Shown here: piece by piece, positions 17,468-26,888 of the stretch | Layout of the letters: the number at the start of each line of letters is the position of its first letter | How positions within the stretch are numbered: the stretch's first letter is position 1 | NCBI GenBank assembly: GCA_029378245.1 | Contig: JARKIF010000023.1 | Coordinates: 372,001 to 436,000, forward strand | Length of the DNA stretch: 64,000 nucleotides | Direction: 5' to 3' | From: Roridomyces roridus | Taxonomy: Eukaryota > Basidiomycota > Agaricomycetes > Agaricales > Mycenaceae | Notes under the pieces: model-generated | The model's database searches: none | What the model saw: the letters and a program-made list of their open reading frames with translations, nothing else | Told to the model about the DNA's origin: nothing | Translations under genes and position numbers: made by a program

Positions 17468-20400
17468 ATGTTCCAGCTAGGCAAACGAACCAAGCAGAAG
17501 AAGAGGGCTGAGGCAGACGTGGTCGAGCATGTGGACCCAGATCTGGTGGAACACCGTATCACAACGGACGCTGGCACATCATCCCACACCGTATACATCC
17601 CAAGCGCCAATCCCGGCGTTGTTCTGAAGAAACTCGAGGAGAAAGCTGAATCACCACCCGAGGGTTCGACGCCTACGAGACCTTCTCAGGTGTGTGGTGT
17701 ACGCCTACATATAAACACTGTGCTGATCATTCTGCGAAGAACTCTGAGGTACTCCAGCAATTCAAGAAAATGAAACCTTTCTTGCTGAAGTCGATACTCG
17801 ATCGCGAGGCCAGCCCCGTCTTTGGGACGGTCTGCGAGTGCGGAAATGGTCTGTGCGAGGTCACCTGCCACAACTGCACCCAATATCGACCTTCGTGCAA
17901 ACCGTGTTTCATCCAACGGCATCGTACCTGTCCATTCCATTGGGTAGAGGAGTGGGACGCAGAGAAGGGATTTCTAGAACGCCGGGACATATCGGCGCTC
18001 GGCCACGCGATCACATTTGGCCATTACGGAAGCGATTGCTGTGTCACGTCCCCGGAAGACGCCAAAACAATGATTATCGTGGACGTCACCGGGATCCATA
18101 CCACAAGTGTCATATTCTGTCGACACGACCACGCCTTCAGCAAGCACAACCCAGATGACCGGAGTGCGTCTTGGGACCAGGTCGGGTTGCTTCTCGACGC
18201 TGGGTTGTTTCCGTGTTCCTACGCGAATCCACGGACTGCGATCACTTTCGAATGTCTCAAGATGTTCGAGATGCTCAGCATGGAAGGCAAGCTGTCCAAC
18301 TACGACTTTGCAGTCTCATTGCGCCGACTGAGCAACAACTCATTCACGGAGGATGTTTCGGTACGTCAGAGATCTCTATGAGTAACAGGCGCCTTACGCT
18401 CGCGCAGGACGTGGAGGAGAATCTCATTCGCACGGCACGGTTGTGGGGAGTGCTGACCCTGGCCAAGCGACTTGGACAGGAGCACGGTATCGACGAATTT
18501 TTCCCTTTCCGTCCGAACGACAACTTGGTGCTCTACTGCCCGACCTGCCCCGAGCCGGGATTCAACATGGACCCAAAGATCGGCTCGCTGCCATCGGAGC
18601 TAAGGTCAGCTTTATTCGGGGAGTTTTGTGTTTCCTGACAATTGTTTCCTCTGGAAGACATCTCGTTCAGCAGCGTGATACACTGGACGGAAACTTTCAC
18701 TGCAACAAGGCAAAGAAAAATACGGACCCGAACGACGTATCTCTCTTTGCGGGCAAGGCATATTTCCCTTCGAGTGATGTGCTTAGAGAGTACCTGGGGC
18801 GACATCGGGGAAAGACAGATGAGCCAGTGCGTATACTCATGGCAATTTGGCTGTTCGTTACTCAATATGCCGTTAGACCTCAACTTGCAATCACCTGAAG
18901 GCGGTCAAAAATCAGAACAAGAAGAAGTTCAAGAACATGGAAATTACGGGCGTGGTGAACGTTCAGTGCAGCCACGTCTTTGTCAAAGTGTCGGTAGATC
19001 TTCAGTTTGGCGAGCGGTGAGCAATGCCATTGCTGTGTTCGACGATTGGCAATTCAATTATTTTAGGTTCTGCAGTGTCGATTTTGCACTTGCGCATGCT
19101 TTAGATCAGAAGCTCGCCGCCGGCTACACAGGGGATGTTACCTTCAAGATTCACGTCGGTAGTGTGGATCACATTCTATCCTACGACTCGATGTGTCAAT
19201 ATAGTGTTCACATCATCGATCGCTTCAAGGCCGACCCTAATCTGCAGCATTTGGTACCGATCGTCAAGCAGATGCGGTTCGCCATTCCAGCGCTGCATGT
19301 CCAGGGGCATCAAGACGGCTGTATGTATGTATACGCGACCGTGTACATGCAGGCGACCGCGCACTTCCACGGCGAGACTGCGGAACAGTATTGGCCTGAG
19401 CTGAATCAACTCGGGCCTCAAGTGCGGCAGATGAATGGGGGGCACCGCCAAGACACGATTATCAAGCACCATAGCGACTGGAACTACAAGAAATTGGCTA
19501 AAGCTGGTTCGTTGTGTTCCATGGACTCGGCCCAAACTAATTATTTCATTTAACAGTTACTCTTCTTGTACGCGAGCTGGAAACAGGCGACGAACTGTTC
19601 AAACGACACCGTACCGTATTCTTGGGACTGTCTGCATCATATGCAGACCGTATCGACAAGGAGGGTTGGCGCACACTCGACCGCACACCGGATTACAACA
19701 ACATGAAAGATGTCAAGAGCGTTTACAGGATGAAAGCTTCCAAAGGTCGGTTTCCAACGAAATGCAGCATAGTTGTTAACTCTGTGTAGTTCCGACACAG
19801 AGCACCATATACAAGAAGATGCTCAGTGACGAGGCGCAACACGCTGCAGCCCAGTCGGCGATCTCCCTCGACAAGAGCAAGGTCGCCTTTGTCCTCAATG
19901 AGGGCTTGAAGATTCAGGCTTTACAGTGCGTGCTGAGTTTTTTTTTGCTAATTCAGTATGAAATTTACGACTCATCAGGAGAGAGATCCGAGCAGCTATC
20001 AAAGCAAACGCCGCACACGAGTTGCTCTCAACACAGAAGACCATCACCGAGATGCGCGTCAAGGCATCTGCACGCATAGCCAAACTTCGAAAGGTGCAGG
20101 TGCTAGTCGTGCCTGAAGTTTTGGAGGAGCTGGGGAAGAGGGAGGCGTCCGATGTGGAGACGGTGATTTTGGGGTTGCCGTCCGACTTCACTGATACATC
20201 GGAGCGCGTCAAGCTCGGCCTGAACGCGCTGGTCGCGGTGGAGACGCAATTGCGAGAAGGCCAAGCCTTTGATGCGATGAAACAAGTCAAGGCCATCGCG
20301 GCGTCCATCTCTGCATTGCAAATCAACGGCCAGAAGAACTCAGGTGGAATTACGAGAAACAGCATCTCGTTGGAGGGCATCCAAACTACCAAGGCACTGC

Positions 20401-21315
20401 TCAACAAGTGGATTGGGGAGTACAATAGTGCGCGAAAGGCGATGATGGTCCTCGGACACTCGACCGGAGGGCAAGACTTCCCAGAGCTGAAGGAAGCAGA
20501 TACGTATCGCAAGCCAACGGGCCGTCGACAACTGGGTGATTCGCGACGGGTGGATGGAGGGGCATGGGCGATTCGTCGCGGAAAAAGTGGAGCGACAGTT
20601 GCCTCATCATCTGGGGCCCGGGTTGCAGTTGAAGGAACTGCGAGCACGAGAGCGAAATCTGGTATAGTCCTGCGGCTGCCTTCTCTGAATTAAAGCCCAC
20701 TGTTTGTTTCCAAGGATCGTCGAGAGCGCCAGCTACTCAAGCCGAACAGAAGAACGGCTGGATTTGGGAGGGGAAGCTGGGGAAGATGACTGCGCAAGAA
20801 CTCGACGAGTGGAGCCGTGAAGGTTAGTGAACAAAGCACATTCATCCTCGGAGAACTCATGAATCGCAGCGAATCGCGTGCAATGGTTCCGCGCGGAGGC
20901 TGAGATGATGAGGCAGTTGGAGCTGGTAGAGGCGAAACTCGCGGAGATACGGACGACCATCCGAAGTTTTGAGGCGTATCATGATGTTTGGACCAAGATC
21001 GCAGGGGCGCAAGAAGAGGCAAATCCCAAGCACGCAGGCCACATTGCTTACGCCAAGCAAAAGGCATGGATGTTCGGCCAGCGGGCGGCGCGAGGACGCG
21101 AAAGGCTCAGGCTGACAAATTACCCCAGTTTGGCTGAGGAAGACGCCGACTTGGTGGGATTTGTGTCCGCGAGGAGGAAGGAATACGAAGAAGAGCTTGC
21201 GGGCATTCTCAAAGAGGAGAGGGCGCGGAGGGCCGAGTCAACCGGGGATGAGGATGGGTGGATGGATGTCGACGATGACGAGGAACTTCAGACCGGATTC
21301 GTACCATTAATATAA
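17468..21315 (+). CDS. CxC2-KDZ transposase (Kyakuja-Dileera-Zisupton family)
   Basis: About twelve exons encode roughly 1,090 residues. Exon 1 starts MFQLGKRTKQKKRAEADVVE (17468). Exon 2 carries the CxC2 cysteine cluster that accompanies KDZ transposases (VCECGNGLCEVTCHNC, CKPCFIQRH, CPFHWVEEW). Next come YCPTCPEPGFNM, then LDGNFHCNKAKKNTDPNDVS, then FKNMEITGVVNVQC. The RNase H-like core follows, with LSYDSMCQYSVHIIDRF holding an expected catalytic Asp and HFHGETAEQYWPELNQL a Glu. C-terminal helices (IASQRAVDNWVIRDGWMEGH; WFRAEAEMMRQLELVEAKL) and an acidic tail close at 21315. The enzyme should cut and rejoin the element's ends. No premature stop is seen if a small intron is placed near 20447-20498. 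The gene ends 60 bp before the right inverted repeat. The join near 20660-20715 is the least certain. Confidence 0.88.
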
Positions 21316-21374
21316 AACAAGCGTGAAACGTTTGCAACGAGCGAGTCAGACTCAGAGTGATCTTGGAGTTAGAC

Positions 21375-22537
21375 AAATGGAAAGGTCCGACCAAGGTCCG
21401 ACAGGCCGAGGCAGTGCTAAAAGACCGATCACTGCTCTTTGTTATTTGTTTGTCCATGCCATCTCTTTCTCTCTCTCTCTTCGTCCACTCCACCACAACA
21501 CCACGACTCCGGTACACCGACGTTCAACTCTCCCTCACACGACGCACACTGGATTTAGCCGTGCTACACAGCGGCTTATATCAACGCAGACCTAGGTGGC
21601 GGCGGCTGCGCCACTCGCCACACTCAAGTATACGAGGCAAGCTTCCTCTCAGAGCTCAAGGGGTCATGGAACCAACAAATTCAGAAAGCATACTGTGCTC
21701 AACGGTGCCACCGATGCATCTTTGTCGATGCCACCGAACGTGCATCGTGAGTGGGATGCGCACTTGCCGGGATCCATGTGCGTTATACACCTCATCCTTC
21801 TCCGTCACATAACTTATTTGTTTTTTACAAGTCTTTGGAGCCTCAAAAACTGCGGATGGAACAATCTCAACGCCGCTCGAGCAGCTCGGAGAGAACCTAC
21901 ACGCGTCGTCGCTCGATCCGCTCGAGCCCAATTGGTACGTGGTCTTGTATTTTTTCGTGCACAACACTGGCTGAAGTTGGCTCGAGCAATCGCTTTGAGT
22001 CTCGAGCGGCTCGAGCCGTATTGGGCAAGGTGCGTGAATTGGGCAAGGCGTGGACCATGACACATTGATTTGCAGGCTAACAATACTAAGCCGATCGAGC
22101 CGTGGGTCCTTCGAGTCGCTGGAGTGCTCGAGCCGACCCAGCTATCGTACTCGAGCCGTGTGATGTGCAGGTATGTGACGAGCCCGACCTATTTTATTTG
22201 TGGACTATCACTAACAAGATTGGCTCGAGCGGGATTGCTCGAGCTGCTCAAGGAATGTGGGTTGGTGGAGGATTGGGTTGCTCGAGCTGCTCGAGTGACT
22301 TGCTCGAATGTCGCTCGAGCTGAGGGTGATGAGGGATGTAGGTTGGAGGATCGGAGAGCATTGACGGCTCGAGTGGCTCGAGTTGGCTTGTTCGAGTGCC
22401 GCTCGAGCTGGGGGTGACCGGTAGCATACACTGTATGGCTAGTTAAAAAGTACCAGTGAGCTCGAGCAGTACTCGAGCGGCTCGAGTGGAATGCGCATCA
22501 ACATGCTGAATACTCGAGCAAGGACCCCCGGGATTTA
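21375..22537 (-). repeat. Right terminal inverted repeat of KDZ element
   Basis: This is the inverted counterpart of 5707-6849, with high but imperfect identity. About 19 CTCGAG palindromes sit mainly between 21880 and 22515. Near the inner edge the copy carries a short extra GGTCCGACCAA-like duplication not seen on the left. The outer end reads CTCGAGCAAGGACCCCCGGG, followed by ATTTA and then the direct repeat. Confidence 0.85.
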
Positions 22538-22545
22538 TCACTGAT
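22538..22545. other. Right copy of 8 bp target-site duplication (TCACTGAT)
   Basis: It is identical to 5699-5706 and lies just beyond the right inverted repeat. Together the two mark a plausible insertion site for the whole 16.8 kb element. Confidence 0.7.
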
Positions 22546-22850
22546 TGCATGCGTAGCATCCGTGCTCAACAGATAGAATTTTCAATTGAAGTCAGCATGC
22601 GTCGCAACACCAGTGACTGGAAGAGAACATGGGTAAACTGTTCCAACGGTTATTTTGCCGCGCCGGCCCTTTCGGGTCCGATTTCACAGCTTTTCACAGC
22701 TGCATGTGATCCATCAATGCTTGGCCAGTTTGCCGCGGAATAATCACTGCGCAGAAACCCCGGTAACATAACTTCGTGATTGATTCCCAAAAAAAAATGC
22801 ACACACGGCCGCCCACGGGGCTCCCACACCTGCTCCGATGCTCTCCCTGA
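22546..22850. other. Flank between KDZ element and fucosyltransferase gene
   Basis: No gene is seen. It presumably contains the fucosyltransferase promoter and perhaps a first exon. An A9 run precedes the ATG at about 22799. Confidence 0.3.
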
Positions 22851-24307
22851 CTCGCACCAGCGTCAGCCCCAAGTCTGGTCCTCGCCTTCATCACCGTCCT
22901 CTTCCTATGGCTCTGGGCTTCGCTGCCCCCGACAGCGCGCGACGACCTCGACCGACCGACGTTTGCGGAGATACGAGAGTACGAGCGGAGGCTGCCACAG
23001 CATAGCAGAGGTCCCCCTGCAGTGAGAGCCAGGCGGCGGAGGTGCGTGTGCTGTGCCATATATCATGAATTCCACTCTGAAGTGCCGGCTTTCAGGTACC
23101 TCTACTTCCCGGATGAAGCTAGACGAAAAGGGTACGCAAATCGATCTATGAGACGGCGATCAGAGCTCATGACTATCGGGCAGCTGGAATAATGCCCTAC
23201 AAGCGCAGTGCGTCACCTTTAATCTTCAACCATGCTTGAAATGAACCTTGATTTAGGCTTTTGAACACGCACCTCGCCTTGGACATCTCGGATACCACCA
23301 ACGGCATGGGCAGACTCACGCGCTGGCGCAAAAACTGCGGGATATCGAGGCGCCGTGTGTGATAGTTAGGGGAGATGAACCGTTTGACTGGATGTGCGTC
23401 TGCCTTTACTCGGTTCGCCGTACGATATCTTACGTCCCTAGGTTCATGGGGAGCCCTAGGTTCATGGGGGAGCCCAAGATCGTCCAATTATGGCCCTCGT
23501 ATGGCCACTCCCCACTTTAAAAGAATTCTCCTGGTCACCGCTCGTCACTCGCGCCCTCTCACGCAACTACGGCCTGCTCACCGCCGATCCCCTTCCCTCA
23601 TCCCTCCTCCCCTCCTTCTCCTTTGGCCCGGGGGACATCTCCTCCCCACACCGCCTCTCCCTCTTCACGCCCTACCAAACCTCCTCCCCGCCCATCCCGG
23701 CCTCCTTGCCCTCCACATCCGACGCGGCGACTTTATCCAACACTGCCATCACCTCATCCGCTGGAACGCACGCTACCTCACCTGGAACAATTTCGGCGAC
23801 CCTACCATCCGGTCCGAGCATCCCGACTTGCCCACCCTACCCGACTACCTGAGCATCCCCGACGGCGTGTCGCACGAGGACGCAGTCTGGGCACATTGTT
23901 GGCAGACTACGGAGGAAATCGTCCAGCGCGTGAGGGCTGTGCGCTTGCAGTCCGCTTCCGGGGAACATTTTCCTGCGCAACATCTGAGGAGGGTGTACAT
24001 TGCGACGAACGGGGAGCGCGAGTGGGTTGATGGGTTGACGGAGCTGCTCAAGGCGGATGGCTGGGATTCAGTGTGGACGTCGCTTGATATGCAGTTGACG
24101 ATGGAGGAGGTGGCCGTGGATGAGGCGGTGGATATGAGTGCACTGGCTGCGGCGGAGACGTTTATTGGGGAGGGAGTAAGTACTTTCTTCCTTTCGTTTA
24201 TCCTTGGAGGGCACTGACGTCTTGAGTAGTTTTCTAGCTTCACATCTAATGTTGTACAATTTCGATTAGCGGGCGGACGGCATCCTGGGACTAATAGGTT
24301 GTGGTAG
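22851..24307 (+). CDS. GDP-fucose O-fucosyltransferase-like protein, frameshifted
   Basis: An N-terminal membrane anchor (LVLAFITVLFLWLWASLPP) is followed by a luminal-type domain, split by short introns. It reads RRRYLYFPDEARRKGWNNAL, then KLRDIEAPCVIVRGDEPFDW, KIVQLWPSYGHSPLLKEFSW, PYQTSSPPIP, GLLALHIRRGDFIQHC, RVYIATNGEREWVDGL and, after an intron, FSSFTSNVVQFRLAGGRHPG. The HIRRGDF motif with the later FSSFTSN is the signature of fungal fucosyltransferase-like proteins that use GDP-fucose in the secretory pathway. Between PPIP and GLLALH the frame changes at the CCC at 23696-23698, and one extra base would restore it. The N-terminal start is not resolved, since a TGA lies just upstream in frame. 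The gene stands 305 bp from the KDZ element's right end. Confidence 0.65.
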
Positions 24308-24439
24308 TGGATAATACTGACTGACTGGATTTCCATGCAAACGTCCTATGGGTATCAAACTGTATATTGGCATATGTAGGTCCAAATCGACGGGTATCCA
24401 TACTAATCAACATGCGAAAGAATCAAAAAGCAAAAGCGC

Positions 24440-25084
24440 CTAAGAAACATTCAACTGCCACAAATCGGTGTACCCATCCACCGGTGAGATCCCCATGAAC
24501 GCCGTGCACTCCATCAAAAAATCAACTCTCTTGACGCCCTGGCGCTTCTCCTCCCGATACTCGCTTCTCCTCCTCCCCCGCAGACGCTCATAGCGTTGGA
24601 CATACGCCTGCGTCACACGGCGTTTGTTCCTGTCTGCACCAAGTGCAGCGAACTCGCGCGGTGTGATATTCGCACGGAGGGTGTTGTACAGCGCATGTAG
24701 GACGTCTGCGACTGTGACGTAGTTCCCAGCAGCGCGTACGGGAATGTCCCACGGTAGGTGCGGTGTGATGAGCGTGAGGGCTCGTTGGGGTGGGTAAACG
24801 GCAGGCTCGAGGAGTCTGCGGGAGGAGAGGCCTGGGATGTGTGTCGAGATGGAGGACGGGGGAAGAGAGAGGTCGTAGTCCAGGATGGGGTCCAGGGAAT
24901 ATGCCAGGAGGGTGTTTGCGTGGGCTTTGTGTTCGGGGAGGAAGGGTGTAGGCCCGGGAAGGCCGGGGTATGAGATCGGAGGGGTGTAGAGCCCCGATGA
25001 GGAGCTTGAAGTTGATGATGACGTAAAACTCATGGGCGGAGGCGGGCAGTGATAGGTGTTGAAGAAGGAAAAACGCACTGGCAT
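24440..25084 (-). CDS. DUF6699 domain protein (copy 1)
   Basis: An intron-less gene of 214 codons runs from the ATG at 25084. A Ser/Pro-rich start (SFTSSSTSSSSSGLYTPPIS) precedes the folded part: HANTLLAYSLDPILDYDLSL, ALTLITPHLPWDIPVRAAGN, VTVADVLHALYNTLRANITP, then RRVTQAYVQRYERL and GVKRVDFLMECTAFMGISPV, ending DLWQLNVS. The PWDIPV, VTV.DVL.ALY and GVKRVDFL...FMG blocks define the basidiomycete DUF6699 family as I know it. No function has been assigned. A second, longer copy lies 1 kb upstream on the same strand, which suggests an old tandem duplication. An internal Met at residue 18 (MSF) could be the real start. Confidence 0.8.
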   Translation of the reverse strand: MPVRFSFFNTYHCPPPPMSFTSSSTSSSSSGLYTPPISYPGLPGPTPFLPEHKAHANTLLAYSLDPILDYDLSLPPSSISTHIPGLSSRRLLEPAVYPPQRALTLITPHLPWDIPVRAAGNYVTVADVLHALYNTLRANITPREFAALGADRNKRRVTQAYVQRYERLRGRRRSEYREEKRQGVKRVDFLMECTAFMGISPVDGYTDLWQLNVS

Positions 25085-26111
25085 GCGCTTTGGTTGGATG
25101 AAAAGCAGGCAGGGTGTGGTGTGGCGAGAACGATGGTGTCAAGTACACTGCGCCTCTGCTTAAATATCACCCCCAGGACAATGACTCGCGCCCTCGAGGA
25201 AGACACAGCCGACTGCCAGGAAAGGATTGATCAAGCTATTTGGCAGGGATTGAAATATGGAGAAGCCGCTGATTGGCATGAAGGATTAACAGCAGTAGTG
25301 TCGCCGGCGGAACTGGCAGGTGCTGCGCATACATAAATTTATTCTCTTCACAACAGCGTCGCCGGGCGATAACTAGAAATCCACTCACGATGCCCGTGGG
25401 ATGGAGCAACCGTTCGAGACCCAATAATATTGTCAACACCTCCACGTTTCTAGGAGCGCAAAAATCCCGCACGACTCATCGTCGAAGAATGATTCCTTTA
25501 GTAGTACGTATGTATACACCATGCGTGGTTATTACATTATTATACATTATGATTTACATTTCAATGATATCGATTTCCCCCATCAGGATGCGAGCCTCGT
25601 GGAACCGTGGAAACGAAGAACGACTGTCGCCAAGCAACCCGGAAGTAGACTAGCCTGAGATGCGTACACAGACGCCCACTGCCTCGGAGTCGGAGTCGGA
25701 GCATCATCAGGCCGAGACGCAATGTGGATGACCGCATACATCCTCGTAATTTACACAAAAGTGCAGCGGGCGCAGTCTCTGCCATAAATCAGCCCATTGG
25801 AAGCAAAATTAGTCGCTGAGATTGCGTACCAGCACCGGTTTGGCATAATCAATAATCTGCGGTATGCATCAGCGGACGGGGCGATGCGCTGGCTGCAAAG
25901 AGGGCTGCCATCCAGAGGCGATGGTGGACTGGTCGGTTGGTGTGAGACGGATGCTGGGCGAACAGCTGATAGCACATAGGAGCCGAAGCCGGGACCCCAA
26001 GGTTGGCCTGGCTGGGCAGCCATATTAGCCAATCAAGACACTCCCGCGAAATTCGCGGGCGGGCAGGGGCATCCGCAGTCGCACTAAATCACCCCACCGC
26101 CCGCCCCTGCA
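25085..26111. other. Intergenic region between DUF6699 paralogues
   Basis: No convincing gene. Short overlapping frames have no family character. A GGAGTC microsatellite (TCGGAGTCGGAGTCGGAGC, about 25685) is present. The part next to 25084 should hold the promoter of copy 1. Confidence 0.4.
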
Positions 26112-26888
26112 TCAAACCAAATTGAGCTCCCAGGTATCCGGCGTGCCTGCTCGAAGCGGCCCGGAAAGACCCATGAACCTCGTCCTCCCAAGGAGCAGAT
26201 CAACCCGTTTGACGCCCTTGAGCATCTCGATCCGCCGCTCCTCAGGCTCGACAACGCGAGCACAGCGGGCGAAATAAGCGTCATTGACGCGGAGCCGTGC
26301 CTCCGTGCCGAGGGCGTTGTATTCGGACTGTCGGATGGCAAGCCGGAGGGAGGTGTAGAGCGCCGTGTAGACGTCTAGCACGGATACGTAGGCCGTGCTA
26401 TATGTGGAATAGGGGGTGGATGCCATTACTGGAATTGCCCAGGGGATGTGCCGGCAGTGGATCGTGAGTGATGGCACGGCGGGCAAGGTCGCCGCATCGA
26501 GGAAGGAGGCCGTTAGTTGCGGGTTGAGGGTGTGTAGGGGGTGTGAGACGTCATATTGGACGTGAGGGTTCGTGAAGGGCATGTAAGAGAGTAGGACGTG
26601 GATTTGCGTGGGTGGAGGAGGTGTGGGGTCGTAGTAGAATAATGTCGTTTTGGGACCTGGGGAAGGCGTCCCGTAGAGTTGGCGTGGAGCGGGCCATGGG
26701 CTGTGTATAATGAGCGCCTTGGATTGCTCGGGGAGCTCCTCGGACGCGAGAGGTGCGTCATCCTCTGCAACTGCGTCAGCGGGTGCTGGCAGCTCGCGAG
26801 CGCATATGGAGTCGGAATCCCAGGATAGCGGCGAGTATAGGATGTTCGTGTTGGAGAATTGGACGGTCTTGGTCATGGTCGTGGTCAT
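26112..26888 (-). CDS. DUF6699 domain protein (copy 2)
   Basis: This intron-less gene has 258 codons. The start MTTTMTKTVQFSNTNILYSP is of the common form for the family (VxF.NTN.LYSP). It continues with HPLHTLNPQLTASFL, LTIHCRHIPWAIPVMASTPY, VSVLDVYTALYTSLRLAIRQ, VNDAYFARCARVVEPEER and MLKGVKRVDLLLGRTRFMGL, ending DTWELNLV. It aligns block by block with the gene at 24440-25084 but is about 45 residues longer, mainly before the domain. TATATA on the minus strand at about 26980 lies 90 bp upstream. Function is unknown. Confidence 0.82.
   Translation of the reverse strand: MTTTMTKTVQFSNTNILYSPLSWDSDSICARELPAPADAVAEDDAPLASEELPEQSKALIIHSPWPAPRQLYGTPSPGPKTTLFYYDPTPPPPTQIHVLLSYMPFTNPHVQYDVSHPLHTLNPQLTASFLDAATLPAVPSLTIHCRHIPWAIPVMASTPYSTYSTAYVSVLDVYTALYTSLRLAIRQSEYNALGTEARLRVNDAYFARCARVVEPEERRIEMLKGVKRVDLLLGRTRFMGLSGPLRAGTPDTWELNLV

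Larger units (their letters stand above)
5707..22537. mobile_element. 16.8 kb KDZ (Kyakuja-Dileera-Zisupton) transposon with cargo genes
   Basis: The element is delimited by inverted repeats of 1.14-1.16 kb (5707-6849 and 21375-22537) and an 8 bp direct repeat outside them. Inside, in order, are a nested TA-flanked element (7032-8057), a cargo gene with acidic repeats and an AT-hook (8073-10840, -), a stretch without a clear gene, a basic multi-exon cargo gene (12853-14812, -), a single-exon cargo gene (15042-15479, -), a doubtful gene (15667-16257, +), a proline-rich cargo gene (16448-17092, +) and the CxC2/KDZ transposase (17468-21315, +). The transposase identity and TIRs are seen directly. 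That the enclosed genes move as one unit is an inference from the matching ends. The transposase has no stop or frame break that I can see, so the element may be recently active, though one cargo gene has an in-frame TAG. Confidence 0.85.

Noticed and set aside
5707..22537. Starship-type giant element
   Set aside because: Starships are led by a tyrosine recombinase with a DUF3435 domain and generally lack kilobase inverted repeats. Here the enzyme is a KDZ transposase and the ends are long TIRs.
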